DNA of 64,000 nucleotides from Alphaproteobacteria bacterium (GCA_030427145.1 JAUHWT010000001.1:292414-356413), one strand, 5' to 3'. Positions 8,343-17,751 are shown, counted from the first letter of the stretch. Notes: generated by a model from the letters alone, not told the origin. Translations and numbers: made by a program.

Positions 8343-9797
8343 CTAGTCTCTCTGACCGACAAAGCGTCCGGCCTGCTCCGGCCGCGGCATTCCGGCATGG
8401 GCAGCCGCATAACCCGCCAGCTTCTCCATCACTTCCGGGGCCGGCAGACAGGTTGCCCGCGTGGTCAGATCGACATGCAGGAGGAACGTCTCCACCGTCG
8501 CGGCAAGCCGTCCGTCGCCGCCGTAAAGCCGGTTGAAGAGGTGCATTTTCTTGCCCTCGCCGAGCAGGACCTGTGTGGTCACTGTCAGCCTTTCGCCTTC
8601 CCTGAGTTCGCTCAGATAGCAAAGGTGGTTTTCGGCCGTGAAGTAGCTTTTGCCACCTGCGATATAGTCCGCATCCGCACCGACCAGTTCCATGAACCGG
8701 TCCGAGGCCTGCGCCGACGCCACGAGGTAATTCGCCTCGTTCATGTGCCCATTATAGTCGGTCCATGTCTGCGGAATTTGCCGATCCACAGTAACGGGAC
8801 AGCCGTCAGGCCCTGTTGTCGTGTCCACCAGGGTCAGATCATGCTCGTTGACCGTGCCGCCCGCACCGGACCCTGAGGCCCGCAACGCGCGGATCATGCC
8901 CACGAGGTTATCGTCGCGCAGCCGTTCCAGCTCGCGAATGGACCTTCCACCCGACTGCGCATCGGACTGCGCAACAATCCTGTCCACGAGTTCGGGTGTA
9001 AACTCCGGCACGTCCATGAGTTTCGTCCAGGGCCACTCCAGCGCCGGACCGAACTGTTCGATAAAATGCCGCATCCCGGCCTCTCCACCGGCAATCCGGT
9101 AGGTTTCGAACAGCCCCATCTGAGCCCAGCGCAGACCGAAGCCATACCGGATCGCGTCGTCCAGTTCCTCAGTCGTGCAGATCCCATCATTGATCAGCCA
9201 AAGCCCCTCGCGCCAAACCGCCTCCAACATGCGGTCGGCGATGTGCGCGTCGATCTCCTTGCGCACGACGAGAGGTTTCATTCCCACGGACTGCAGGTCC
9301 CGAACCACCGCATCGACGGTCTCAGCCGTGTTTGCCGCCGTCGGCACGACCTCCACCAGCGGCAACAGGTAGACGGGGTTGAAAGGATGGGTGACGAGAA
9401 TCTTCTCAGGATTGCGCGCACCGTCCTGAAGCTGCGAAGGACGGAAACCGGACGTCGACGACCCCACGACCGCAGCCGGGTTAACCGCCTGAATGCGGGC
9501 ATAGGTCTCCTGCTTCAGTTCCAGACGCTCGGGAACACATTCCTGAACCCACTCTACGCCTGAAACCGCTTCCTCCAGCGTATCACAAAACGTAAGTTTC
9601 CCCTCGCCTGGCAGGGCCCGGTCATAGAGCGACGGCAGCGACCGCCGCGCGTTTCCCAGAACGGCATTGATTTTGCGGGCTGCGTCCGGATCTGGATCAT
9701 AGACGTTGACGTCCCGGCCATTGAGCAGGAACCGCGCCACCCAGCCTCCCCCGATGACGCCGCCGCCGACTATCGCTGCCCTGGCTGCCCCAGTCAT
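8343..9797 (-). CDS. L-carnitine dehydrogenase / betainyl-CoA thioesterase fusion
   Basis: A 484-residue two-domain enzyme. Residues 1-310 are a 3-hydroxyacyl-CoA-dehydrogenase-type NAD domain (GGGVIGGGW at 11-19, then THPFNPVYLLPLVEVV), which in the CdhA family oxidises L-carnitine to 3-dehydrocarnitine. Residues 335-450 are a hotdog thioesterase (TWTDYNGHMNEANY around 344-357), corresponding to CdhB, which hydrolyses betainyl-CoA to glycine betaine and CoA. In Pseudomonas aeruginosa these are separate genes; here they are one chain joined by a short linker. Its start overlaps the stop of the cleavage enzyme gene by four bases, implying translational coupling. Assignment rests on domain content plus this neighbour. 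Confidence 0.92.
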   Translation of the reverse strand: MTGAARAAIVGGGVIGGGWVARFLLNGRDVNVYDPDPDAARKINAVLGNARRSLPSLYDRALPGEGKLTFCDTLEEAVSGVEWVQECVPERLELKQETYARIQAVNPAAVVGSSTSGFRPSQLQDGARNPEKILVTHPFNPVYLLPLVEVVPTAANTAETVDAVVRDLQSVGMKPLVVRKEIDAHIADRMLEAVWREGLWLINDGICTTEELDDAIRYGFGLRWAQMGLFETYRIAGGEAGMRHFIEQFGPALEWPWTKLMDVPEFTPELVDRIVAQSDAQSGGRSIRELERLRDDNLVGMIRALRASGSGAGGTVNEHDLTLVDTTTGPDGCPVTVDRQIPQTWTDYNGHMNEANYLVASAQASDRFMELVGADADYIAGGKSYFTAENHLCYLSELREGERLTVTTQVLLGEGKKMHLFNRLYGGDGRLAATVETFLLHVDLTTRATCLPAPEVMEKLAGYAAAHAGMPRPEQAGRFVGQRD

Positions 9798-10705
9798 TTC
9801 GGCATCCTTTTGGTCAAACCCAGTTTGCTGCGGACGTCCTCGGGGCCCATGAGCGACGAGCCAAGATCCATCACGATCCGCGCGGCCTTTTCAACCAGCT
9901 GCGCATTGGTGGCGAAAACCCCTTTTTCCAGCATCAGATTGTCCTCAAGACCAACGCGAACGTTTCCACCCGCAAGGACCGACGCGGCAACATACGGCAT
10001 CTGATCACGACCCAAAGAAAACGCAGACCACGCCCAGTCGGCCGGCACGTTGTTGACCATCGCCATAAACGTGTTGAGATCATTCGGCGCCCCCCAGGGC
10101 ACACCCATGCAAAGTTGCACCAGCGCCTGGGATGCCAGAACACCCTCACTCACCAGTTGCTTCGCAAACCACAGATGCCCGGTATCAAAGGCCTCGATCT
10201 CCGGCTTGACCCCCAGTTCGGTCATCATCCCACCCATCGCCCTCAGCATCCCCGGCGTATTGGTCATGACGTAGTCGGCCTCGGCGAAGTTCATGGTGCC
10301 GCAGTCGAGCGTGCAAATCTCCGGCAGACACTCCACCACATGCGCCATGCGCTCGGTCGCGCCCGCCATATCCGTGCCTTCGGAATTCAGCGGCAGGGGC
10401 TGCTCCGTGGAGCCAAAAACCATATCGCCGCCCATACCAGCAGTCAGGTTCAGAACAACATCCGTGCCGGAGGACCGGATCAGTTCGGTCACTTCGCGGT
10501 AGAGCTCCACTTTCCTCGAAGGCACACCGGTTTCCGGATCGCGCACATGGCAGTGAACAATGGCGGCACCGGCTTTGGCGGCATCGATCGCGCTTTCGGC
10601 GATTTGTTTGGGACTGCGCGGCACATGCGGAGAACGGTCCTGCGTGCTGCCCGACCCCGTAATGGCGGCGGTGATGAAAACGTGGCGGTTCGCGGCAAGA
10701 GGCAT
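9794..10705 (-). CDS. cdhC: 3-dehydrocarnitine cleavage enzyme (BKACE family, CdhC-like)
   Basis: A 303-residue zinc-dependent beta-keto acid cleavage enzyme. The family signature is clear: VFITAAITGS at the start, the metal-binding IVHCHVRD (His51, His53), GTMNF, and GLEDNL with Glu254 as the likely third ligand. CdhC-type members transfer the C2 unit of 3-dehydrocarnitine to acetyl-CoA, yielding betainyl-CoA and acetoacetate. BKACE enzymes vary widely in substrate; the choice of dehydrocarnitine comes from its overlap with the carnitine dehydrogenase/thioesterase gene. It is the first gene of the operon; the promoter should lie in the 247-base spacer shared with the divergent RTX gene. Confidence 0.92.
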   Translation of the reverse strand: MPLAANRHVFITAAITGSGSTQDRSPHVPRSPKQIAESAIDAAKAGAAIVHCHVRDPETGVPSRKVELYREVTELIRSSGTDVVLNLTAGMGGDMVFGSTEQPLPLNSEGTDMAGATERMAHVVECLPEICTLDCGTMNFAEADYVMTNTPGMLRAMGGMMTELGVKPEIEAFDTGHLWFAKQLVSEGVLASQALVQLCMGVPWGAPNDLNTFMAMVNNVPADWAWSAFSLGRDQMPYVAASVLAGGNVRVGLEDNLMLEKGVFATNAQLVEKAARIVMDLGSSLMGPEDVRSKLGLTKRMPK

Positions 10706-10952
10706 GAAACAGGTCCGTTCTTCGGAGATTTGATTGGGTCAGGGTTTGGGCCCGGATGCTAGGAGGGAAACACGGCGCAGACCATGCCGAATTTTGCAGG
10801 TTCAATGCGGATTTCGCGACGAATTGCGATTTCAGGCCATGCCCCCTCCAGCCATATCCCCGCCGCCGCCTCGTGAATTTTTTGCGAACCCCGTACCTGC
10901 CCAGCGCCAATATGCTAGTTCAGGCGCGGATGTGTTTTAGGATATTTTATAA

Positions 10953-12752
10953 ATGGAATTCAGGCTTTCTTCCACGCTGGGCGGTTCCGACCGCTACCCC
11001 AGAATCTTGGAACTCGACAACGGCAATCTTCTCACCATCTGGTCCGACCTCGGCCGAGATCCGGGCTACGATGGCGCAACGGGTGTCTTTGCCGAGATTT
11101 TCAGTTCGGATCTCGTTCCCCTCACCCTGGAATTCTCCCTCCAGACAAACACTCCCGGCGACGATTACCGCCCCAGGGCCGCAGCACTTAAAAACGGCTT
11201 TGTGGTCGCCTGGGACAAGCAGGACGACGGCGGCTATTTGTTTTCGGGAAATTTCCGGCTGTTCAACAATGACGGCACACCCGCGGGAAAACAGGTGGAG
11301 TTTGCCAGCGATGACAGGGACGACGTTCGCATCCAGGACGTCGAGGCGCTGAAAGATGGTGGGTTTGCCATCGTCACGGCAGAGGGTTACCTGAACACGA
11401 TTCACGATATTGTGGTCTACGAGTACGACGCTGACGGGGAATTCGAGAAGAGCAGGAAGCTCGCCACGGCCGATGACATCGGCAACAGCTACTTTCTCGA
11501 CCTTCCCCAGGCGGATCTGACCATCCATGACAGTGGGGCCGTGCTGACCTGGTGGGAAGGCAACGACACGACCCGGCTTGAGGACTCGGTCTATGCCGCC
11601 GCCTTCAAAAAGTCGTGGAAACCGGACAGCGATCCGGTAGTCATCTCACCGACCGAACTGCCAAAAGGCGCGATCTCGGACCCGCATGACGACGATACCC
11701 ACGCAAGCTCGGTTGCCCTGCCGAACGGGGACCGGGTCGTGATCTGGACGGCGGAACATGACGATGACGGCACTGCTGATTCCGACGTTCTGTTCCGTCT
11801 GATCGACGCCACCGGCCAGACCGCAGGCAGGGTCCGTACTCTGGAGCCGGGCACCGAGGGCCAGGAGCAGGTCGCGCAGGATATCGTACATCTCGGCGGG
11901 GGCTTCACGCTCGGGATCTATGCTGATGAGGACACTCATGCGGGCGGATACTGGGATTTCCATGCCCATCTCATGGGGCAGGTTTTCACGCCGCAGGGAA
12001 AGGTCTTCGGGTCGGCCTTTCAGATCACGGAAACCCTGCAGGAAGATGTCTACAGGGGTGATTTCGAGCTGCTCAAAAATGGCGGTCTGGCCGGAGTCTG
12101 GGAAGCAGACAGCACGACCGGTTACCGCATCGATACCTACGCGACCGTACTTGGCTCTGATGTCGGGGCTTTCGGCGTGGAAACACGCGACGGCCTGGTT
12201 GCCGGCACACCCGATAACGACAAGCTCTCCGGATCTTCCAGTGGGGATTTCATCATCGGCGCATCCGGCAGCGACCGGATCAAATCCGGTGCGGGTCGCG
12301 ACGTGGTGCTTGGCGGGGACGGAAAGGACAAACTGTCCGGAGGCAAAGGCGACGACGTGATTTTCGGCGGCGGCTACCGCGACCGGATTGAAGGCGATAA
12401 TGGCAACGACACGCTTTTTGGTGACCGTGGCGATGATGGCCTGAAAGGCGGCAGCGGCGCGGATATGCTGTCCGGTGGAAAAGGTGACGACAGGCTGAAG
12501 GGCGGAAAAGGAGGGGATGTCTTCGTCTTTGATGCCGGCAAGGACAGGATCGTCGATTTTGGACGCGGCAATGACGAAATCTGGATTGATGGTGACGTCG
12601 TCGGCGGCTCCAAGCCAGCAGTAAACAAAGTCATGGATTACGCCGAAACGAAAAACGGCAACATCATTATCGATTTCGGCGAAGGAGACAGGCTGCGCAT
12701 CGATGATTTCACCAATATGTCCGAACTGGAAGACGCGCTGCTGATCTTGTGA
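10953..12752 (+). CDS. secreted RTX calcium-binding repeat protein
   Basis: A 599-residue protein without an N-terminal signal peptide. Residues 418-525 carry about ten GGxGxDxLx-type nonapeptides (GGDGKDKLSGGKGDDVIFGG and similar), which bind calcium in RTX proteins exported by type I secretion. The C-terminus ends in a hydrophobic DALLIL tail, common in such substrates. The front 400 residues hold about six imperfect repeats of roughly 60 residues with a core like LKNGFVVAWD, LPNGDRVVIWTAE and LKNGGLAGVWEAD, suggesting a beta-propeller. No protease, lipase or adhesin motif was seen. No type I transporter genes lie in the window. The gene stands alone between divergent carnitine genes and convergent leuC. 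Confidence 0.9.
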   Translation: MEFRLSSTLGGSDRYPRILELDNGNLLTIWSDLGRDPGYDGATGVFAEIFSSDLVPLTLEFSLQTNTPGDDYRPRAAALKNGFVVAWDKQDDGGYLFSGNFRLFNNDGTPAGKQVEFASDDRDDVRIQDVEALKDGGFAIVTAEGYLNTIHDIVVYEYDADGEFEKSRKLATADDIGNSYFLDLPQADLTIHDSGAVLTWWEGNDTTRLEDSVYAAAFKKSWKPDSDPVVISPTELPKGAISDPHDDDTHASSVALPNGDRVVIWTAEHDDDGTADSDVLFRLIDATGQTAGRVRTLEPGTEGQEQVAQDIVHLGGGFTLGIYADEDTHAGGYWDFHAHLMGQVFTPQGKVFGSAFQITETLQEDVYRGDFELLKNGGLAGVWEADSTTGYRIDTYATVLGSDVGAFGVETRDGLVAGTPDNDKLSGSSSGDFIIGASGSDRIKSGAGRDVVLGGDGKDKLSGGKGDDVIFGGGYRDRIEGDNGNDTLFGDRGDDGLKGGSGADMLSGGKGDDRLKGGKGGDVFVFDAGKDRIVDFGRGNDEIWIDGDVVGGSKPAVNKVMDYAETKNGNIIIDFGEGDRLRIDDFTNMSELEDALLIL

Positions 12753-12761
12753 GGTAGAGAT

Positions 12762-12783
12762 GGCCCGGCGATATCGCCGGGCC
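12762..12783. terminator. perfect palindrome between RTX gene and leuC
   Basis: GGCCCGGCGAT is followed immediately by its exact reverse complement, nine bases after the RTX gene stop and nine before the end of leuC. Both transcripts would form a strong hairpin, so it probably acts as a shared transcript end, although neither side has a T run. Confidence 0.6.
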
Positions 12784-12792
12784 AGGACTTAA

Positions 12793-14202
12793 TCAGGTCA
12801 GTTCACGGACGTCCGTCAGGTGTCCGGTCACGGCCGCAGCCGCAGCCATCGCGGGCGACAGAAGATGCGTGCGTCCACCACGTCCCTGCCGTCCTTCAAA
12901 GTTCCGGTTTGAGGTGGAGGCACAGCGCTCACCGGGGGCAAGCTGATCCGGGTTCATGGCGAGGCACATGGAACACCCGGCCATACGCCATTCGAAACCG
13001 GCCTCGATGAGGATGTCAGCGATGCCTTCCTCCTCAGCCTGCGCACGAACCAGACCGGAGCCTGGCACGATCATCGCACGGAGACCTTCCTTGACCTTGC
13101 GGCCCTTCATCACTTTGGCGACCTCACGAAGGTCCTCAATGCGTCCGTTGGTGCAGGAGCCGATAAAGACGGTGTCAATTTTGACGTCGCTCAGTTTGGT
13201 GCCTGCGGTCAGACCCATGTAATCGAGCGAACGGCGCACCGCATCGACCTTGCCACCCGAGAAGTCCTCCGGATTGGGCACGGTACCAGTGATCGGCAAA
13301 ACGTCCTCGGGCGAGGTTCCCCAGGTCACGACCGGCGCGATGTCGGCGGCATCAAGTTCAAGGACCTTGTCGTAATGGGCACCCTCATCGGAGAAGAGCG
13401 TTTTCCAGTATTCAACCGCCGCCTCATATGCCGCACCCTTAGGCGCGTGCGGACGGCCTTTGACATACTCAAACGTCTTCTCATCGGGCGCGATCAGACC
13501 GGCGCGGGCACCGCCCTCAATCGCCATGTTGCAGACCGTCATACGGCCTTCCATGGACAGTTCACGAATGGCCTGACCGGCATACTCGATCACGTAACCC
13601 GTACCACCGGCCGTTCCGGTTGCACCGATAATGGACAGGGTAATGTCCTTCGCGGTCACACCCGGGCGCAGCGAGCCGTTGATTTTGACCAGCATGTTTT
13701 TGGATTTTTTCTGGATCAGCGTCTGGGTGGCCAGAACGTGCTCCACTTCCGACGTACCGATACCATGCGCCAGTGCGCCGAACGCACCATGCGTCGCGGT
13801 GTGGCTGTCGCCGCAGACCACGGTCATGCCCGGCAACGTCCAGCCCTGCTCGGGACCAACGATGTGCACGATCCCCTGCCGCACGTCGTTTACACCGTAA
13901 TAGGTGATCCCGTTCTGCTCGGCATTGCTTTTCAGCGCATCAACCTGGATGCGGCTCTCCTCATTGGAGATGATGCCGCTTGCACGGTCGGTCGTTGTGG
14001 GCACGTTATGATCGGGGACGGCCACGGTTTTGCCAGGCGCGCGAACCTTGCGACCGGCCATGCGAAGCCCCTCGAAAGCCTGGGGGCTGGTCACCTCATG
14101 GACCAGGTGGCGGTCGATATAGAGCAGGCAGGTGCCGTCATCAGATTCGTGTACGAGATGGGCATCCCAGATTTTGTCGTAGAGTGTTTTTGGCGCTGTC
14201 AT
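12793..14202 (-). CDS. leuC: 3-isopropylmalate dehydratase large subunit LeuC
   Basis: LeuC with LeuD isomerises 2-isopropylmalate to 3-isopropylmalate in leucine synthesis. The 469 residues match the family (466 in E. coli). The aconitase-type [4Fe-4S] ligands are visible in [11 protein letters not shown] and in [14 protein letters not shown], and the substrate region [22 protein letters not shown] is intact. leuD is not adjacent. The spacer of almost 300 bases upstream (14203-14496) leads back to the riboswitch of the divergent thiamin operon; it holds a 28-codon minus-strand ORF that is not leucine-rich, so I see no attenuator. Confidence 0.98.
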   Translation of the reverse strand: MTAPKTLYDKIWDAHLVHESDDGTCLLYIDRHLVHEVTSPQAFEGLRMAGRKVRAPGKTVAVPDHNVPTTTDRASGIISNEESRIQVDALKSNAEQNGITYYGVNDVRQGIVHIVGPEQGWTLPGMTVVCGDSHTATHGAFGALAHGIGTSEVEHVLATQTLIQKKSKNMLVKINGSLRPGVTAKDITLSIIGATGTAGGTGYVIEYAGQAIRELSMEGRMTVCNMAIEGGARAGLIAPDEKTFEYVKGRPHAPKGAAYEAAVEYWKTLFSDEGAHYDKVLELDAADIAPVVTWGTSPEDVLPITGTVPNPEDFSGGKVDAVRRSLDYMGLTAGTKLSDVKIDTVFIGSCTNGRIEDLREVAKVMKGRKVKEGLRAMIVPGSGLVRAQAEEEGIADILIEAGFEWRMAGCSMCLAMNPDQLAPGERCASTSNRNFEGRQGRGGRTHLLSPAMAAAAAVTGHLTDVRELT

Positions 14203-14496
14203 GGCTATTCCTCTGCCAGAATGTTCAGGAGATCAGAAATTCACTATATGGTTCAGCCACATAGCCGCAGGGTCACGTGCCAGCGGTGGAACCGCCAGGG
14301 CAGCCGCGCGTGATCATCCATGTCAAACATTCCATTCATGGCGCTTCTCTAACGCTTCCTGGATTTTTGGGCAAGAATGGGTGCGGTTTCCCACTCTGAA
14401 CGCCGATACCGTGAATTGGGGGCCGGTCCCGGGCCTTCGACGCCATTTGCCGAAATCAGCTTGCAATCCCGACCCCGATCTGAAAATGAACTCTCA

Positions 14497-14587
14497 ACTC
14501 AGGGGTGCCGCGTAGTGTCGCGGCTGAGATGTGGGCACAAGTCCACGGACCCTCAAAGCTGATCTGGATAATGCCAGCGTAGCAAGG
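14497..14587 (+). promoter_or_regulatory. TPP riboswitch (THI element)
   Basis: The conserved core of the thiamin pyrophosphate aptamer is present in order: AGGGGTGCC, GGCTGAGAT, a variable P3-like arm (GTGGGCACAAGTCCAC), GACCCTC, then CTGATCTGGATAATGCCAGC and GTAGCAAGG. The 3' end of the element runs into AAGGAG, the ribosome binding site of the next gene, with no terminator between. Control is therefore most likely translational: TPP binding would hide the ribosome site. It drives ykoF-thiX-thiZ-thiY. Confidence 0.97.
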
Positions 14588-14596
14588 AGACTGCAC

Positions 14597-15205
14597 ATGT
14601 TCGTAGGCGCACAGGTTTCACTTTATCCCATGACCGACGGGTTCGTTGACGTCATTTTGGGATCGCTCAGGGCGCTCGACCCCTGGCGGGACCGTCTACG
14701 AATTGAGACCGACGATATTTCAACACTGATCGTTGGACCTCCCGAGGTGCTGTTTCCCGCCCTGCGCGACCTCTTTGCCGAAGCGGCTTCGACCGGCCAT
14801 CATGTAGTGCTGCGCGCCACATTGTCGCGCGGATGCCCGGGTGAGCCGGATGATCCCATTTGCCGGACCGGCGCGCTGGCCAATCCGTCCGAGCCTCTCG
14901 AAACGAGGCAGGACGCCGCGCTCGAGGCCCTGGCGGCAACTGCCGACACGGGACAGCACGCGGCCGCACAGTTTTCGCTCTATGTCATGGGCGCGGGCGA
15001 CCACATGCTCGAGATCATGGGCTGCATCGACTTCCTGAAGCGAAGCGGCACTTTTGACCGCTCCAAGAACTTCTGCACCCGGCTCTCTGGCGATGCGGGC
15101 CCCGTTTTCGCTACGCTTCAGCAGGCGTTTTGCCGGTTTGGTCCGCCAAACGGTCACGTGACGATCGACCTGACGGTTTCAGCCAACAGCCCCACCGGGA
15201 CCTGA
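14597..15205 (+). CDS. YkoF-family thiamin/hydroxymethylpyrimidine-binding protein
   Basis: A 202-residue soluble protein made of two tandem copies of an ACT-like fold: the first begins AQVSLYPMTDGFVDVILGSL and the second AQFSLYVMGAGDHMLEIMG, an internal duplication typical of YkoF. Bacillus YkoF binds thiamin or its pyrimidine moiety and belongs to the ykoFEDC uptake operon. I start at the ATG with AAGGAG seven bases ahead; an upstream in-frame start would lie inside the riboswitch. It is the first gene after the aptamer, and an ABC importer follows within five bases. It may hand over or buffer the imported pyrimidine in the cytosol. Confidence 0.9.
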   Translation: MFVGAQVSLYPMTDGFVDVILGSLRALDPWRDRLRIETDDISTLIVGPPEVLFPALRDLFAEAASTGHHVVLRATLSRGCPGEPDDPICRTGALANPSEPLETRQDAALEALAATADTGQHAAAQFSLYVMGAGDHMLEIMGCIDFLKRSGTFDRSKNFCTRLSGDAGPVFATLQQAFCRFGPPNGHVTIDLTVSANSPTGT

Positions 15206-15209
15206 CTGG

Positions 15210-15998
15210 TTGAGCCGTCCCCTGCCCCGCCACACCGGCGGAGGCATTGCCCAGGCCGTCCCGGCCGTGCTGAGCGTGACCTGCGCCATCATTGCCTGGG
15301 AAATCCTGGTACATGTCTCCGGCATATCGCCCCTGATGCTGCCCGCGCCTTCGCGGGTGGTGGAACAAATGGCAGTGAACCGACAGCTGCTTTGGGAAAA
15401 CACGCTGCCCACGATCCGGGCGACCCTGGCAGGGTTTTCCCTGTCCATGACCGTGGCATTCGTCCTTTCGGTAGCGCTGGATTTCATGCCGCGCGTGCGC
15501 CGCGCCCTTTTTCCGATCTTTGTGATCAGCCAGACCCTCCCGCTGGTGGCAATCGCGCCGCTGGTTGTGTTCTGGTTTGGTTTTGATCTGACGCCCAAGG
15601 TCCTGCTCGTCGCGCTGGTCACGTTTTTTCCGATGCTGGTGGCTTTGGTGGACGGGTACGAGGCGACCGACCCCGAGATTGGCGAACTGCTTCGCTCCAT
15701 GGGAGCCTCGCGGAGGGTCGTGTTCCTCCGTGCGCGTCTTCCGTCGGCGATGCCGTATTTTTTCGCGGGACTAAGGATTTCGATCACCTACGCGGTCGTG
15801 GCCGCAATTTTCTCGGAATACGTCGGAGCGCGGGCGGGCCTCGGCATCGTGATCCTGAACGCCAAAAACAGCTTCCGCCCCGACCTGGTTCTGGCCGCGG
15901 TGGTCATCAGCTCCGGCCTGACGCTCGTATTGTTTGCCATCACCGCGCTGCTGCAACGCGCCGTTCTGCGCTGGCGGTATGTGGGTGACGGAAAATGA
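15210..15998 (+). CDS. thiX: thiamin-precursor ABC transporter permease (ThiX-like)
   Basis: A 262-residue inner-membrane permease of the BPD_transp_1/SsuC type with about six hydrophobic segments. The EAA loop that contacts the ATPase is visible as LLRSMGASRRVVFLRARLPSAMPYFFAGLRI. The start is a TTG four bases after the ykoF stop; no better in-frame start is evident. It is flanked by the riboswitch-controlled ykoF and by the matching ATPase and binding protein, so a thiamin-pyrimidine substrate is well supported by context. Sequence alone would not separate it from sulfonate or taurine permeases. Confidence 0.9.
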   Translation: MSRPLPRHTGGGIAQAVPAVLSVTCAIIAWEILVHVSGISPLMLPAPSRVVEQMAVNRQLLWENTLPTIRATLAGFSLSMTVAFVLSVALDFMPRVRRALFPIFVISQTLPLVAIAPLVVFWFGFDLTPKVLLVALVTFFPMLVALVDGYEATDPEIGELLRSMGASRRVVFLRARLPSAMPYFFAGLRISITYAVVAAIFSEYVGARAGLGIVILNAKNSFRPDLVLAAVVISSGLTLVLFAITALLQRAVLRWRYVGDGK

Positions 15999-16750
15999 GC
16001 ATTCTTCAGTTGCAGAACATGTCCGTCACGCTGGGCGAAACGGAAGTGCTGAACGACATTTCAATGCATGTCAAGGCCGGCGAGTTCGTGTCCATCCTCG
16101 GTCCGTCCGGCGCCGGGAAATCCACCATCTTTCGCCTTCTCACCGGCGCCCTGCGTCAGGATCGGGGCGAAATTCTGTCGAATGATCGGGAACTTAACAC
16201 CGCCACCGGCCAGTTCGCCTTCATGCCGCAACGCGATGCCCTGATGCCGTGGCGACGGATCATCGACAACCTGACCCTCGGGCTGGAAATCCACGGAATG
16301 AAGCGAAAGCAGGCACGGGAAAGGGTCCGACCACTGCTGGCGAAGTTCGGTCTGGATGGTTTCGAAAGACATTATCCCTCGCAACTCTCCGGCGGAATGC
16401 GCCAACGCGCCGCGCTGCTGAGAACCGCGGTCCAGGCCCGTCCAGTTCAGCTGCTTGACGAACCGTTCGGCGCGCTCGACGCCCTGACCCGGACCCGAAT
16501 GCAGACCTGGTTCGAGGAACGCTGGCGCGCGGCAAACTGGACGACCCTGCTCGTCACCCATGACGTGCGCGAGGCGGTGGCGCTTTCCGACCGGATCTAC
16601 GTTCTCTCGCGCCGGCCCGCGCGCGTCATTGCCGATATACCGGTGAATATCCCCCGCCCGCGCCTCGGTCATCCGGCTTCCCCCGAAGCCCATGAACTTG
16701 AGGCCCATCTGCTCGAAATACTGCTGAACCAGACAGGAGAAGACCCGTGA
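15995..16750 (+). CDS. thiZ: thiamin-precursor ABC transporter ATPase (ThiZ-like)
   Basis: A 251-residue ATPase. Walker A GPSGAGKST lies at 36-44, the Q-loop at FMPQRD, the signature LSGGM at 131-135 with RQRAALLRT, Walker B VQLLDEP at 151-157, and the H-loop at LLVTHDVREA. It overlaps the permease stop by four bases and the binding-protein start by four bases, so the three are translationally coupled. It energises import through the ThiX-like permease. Confidence 0.92.
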   Translation: MSILQLQNMSVTLGETEVLNDISMHVKAGEFVSILGPSGAGKSTIFRLLTGALRQDRGEILSNDRELNTATGQFAFMPQRDALMPWRRIIDNLTLGLEIHGMKRKQARERVRPLLAKFGLDGFERHYPSQLSGGMRQRAALLRTAVQARPVQLLDEPFGALDALTRTRMQTWFEERWRAANWTTLLVTHDVREAVALSDRIYVLSRRPARVIADIPVNIPRPRLGHPASPEAHELEAHLLEILLNQTGEDP

Positions 16751-17730
16751 AACACCTTTTGAGCGCTGCGATTATATGCGCCGCCATCCCGGCCGTCGCC
16801 CAGGAAAAACTCAGTGTCGCACTCGACTGGACGCCCAACACAAACCACGTTGGCCTTTACGTGGCTCAGTCCAGGGGCTGGTTTGAGGAAGCAGGACTTG
16901 ATGTGGAGATCCTGCCCTATACCGACACCTCTTCCGGCACGCTCGTGGCGACGGGTGTTGCGGAGTTTGGCATCCTGAGCGCCGTGGGCTTCCACAGCCA
17001 GCGTGCCACCGGCGCGGACATGACCGCAGTCATGGCGGTAGTTCAGCACGAAACCGGGCATCTGGTCTTCAACGGCGAGCGTGAGGACATCCAAAGACCC
17101 GCCGATCTCGACGGCCTCACCTATGCCGGTTTCGGCAGCGCCTGGGAGGAGGCCCTGATCTCCACAATCATTCGCAATGATGGCGGAGAGGGCAATTTTG
17201 AGACTGTCACCCTAGGCACCTCAGCCTACGAGGCGCTGGCCAACGGGAGTGTCGACTTCACGCTGGAGGTCAGCACATGGGAAGGCGTGAACTCCGTTCT
17301 GCTCAACCGGCCCCAGCGTGCCTTCAAATACACCGATTACGGCGTTCCGGATCAGCACACCACCTTTCTGGGAGGCAACAGCACCTGGCTCGCGAACAAC
17401 CCGGAAACAGCGGAAGCCTTCGTGAAGGCCGCCCAGCGCGGCTATGGTTTGGCGGCAACCAACCCCGAGGAAGCAGCCGACATCCTGATCGCCGGGACCT
17501 CGGGCATGTTGACGAACGCCGAACTGGTAAAAGCCTCAATGAAGGCACTCGTTGCGGGTGGCTTTCTCCAGGACCCGGGCGAGGCGGTGGGCGTGATTGA
17601 CCCCGACATGTTTGAGAGCATCGCGGGCTTTCTGTTCAGCGCAGGCATCCTGCGCGGCGGCGATGGTCACCCGCTCGAAACCATGCCGAACGTGTCAGGA
17701 TGGTACACCAACCAGTATCTGGAGCAGTAA
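16747..17730 (+). CDS. thiY: thiamin-pyrimidine ABC transporter substrate-binding protein (ThiY/NMT1-like)
   Basis: A 327-residue periplasmic binding protein with a cleavable signal peptide (about residues 1-19, ending AVA before QEKL). It has the NMT1/THI5-like motif LDWTPNTNHVGLYVAQ, the usual start of ThiY proteins that bind formylaminopyrimidine or hydroxymethylpyrimidine, and later GFGSAWEEALIS. The start is a GTG overlapping the ATPase stop. The riboswitch upstream makes a thiamin-pathway ligand very likely; which pyrimidine cannot be told from sequence. No thiD or tenA gene is adjacent to use the product. Confidence 0.93.
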   Translation: MKHLLSAAIICAAIPAVAQEKLSVALDWTPNTNHVGLYVAQSRGWFEEAGLDVEILPYTDTSSGTLVATGVAEFGILSAVGFHSQRATGADMTAVMAVVQHETGHLVFNGEREDIQRPADLDGLTYAGFGSAWEEALISTIIRNDGGEGNFETVTLGTSAYEALANGSVDFTLEVSTWEGVNSVLLNRPQRAFKYTDYGVPDQHTTFLGGNSTWLANNPETAEAFVKAAQRGYGLAATNPEEAADILIAGTSGMLTNAELVKASMKALVAGGFLQDPGEAVGVIDPDMFESIAGFLFSAGILRGGDGHPLETMPNVSGWYTNQYLEQ

Positions 17731-17751
17731 TCGTGCCGCCCCCGCCCCCGT

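Noticed and set aside
10784..10876. 30-codon plus-strand ORF with AGGAGG-like site before the RTX gene
   Set aside because: The spacing of the ribosome site is too long and the peptide has no recognisable features.
14253..14339. 28-codon minus-strand ORF upstream of leuC as a leucine leader peptide
   Set aside because: It has no run of leucine codons and no attenuator hairpins before leuC were evident.
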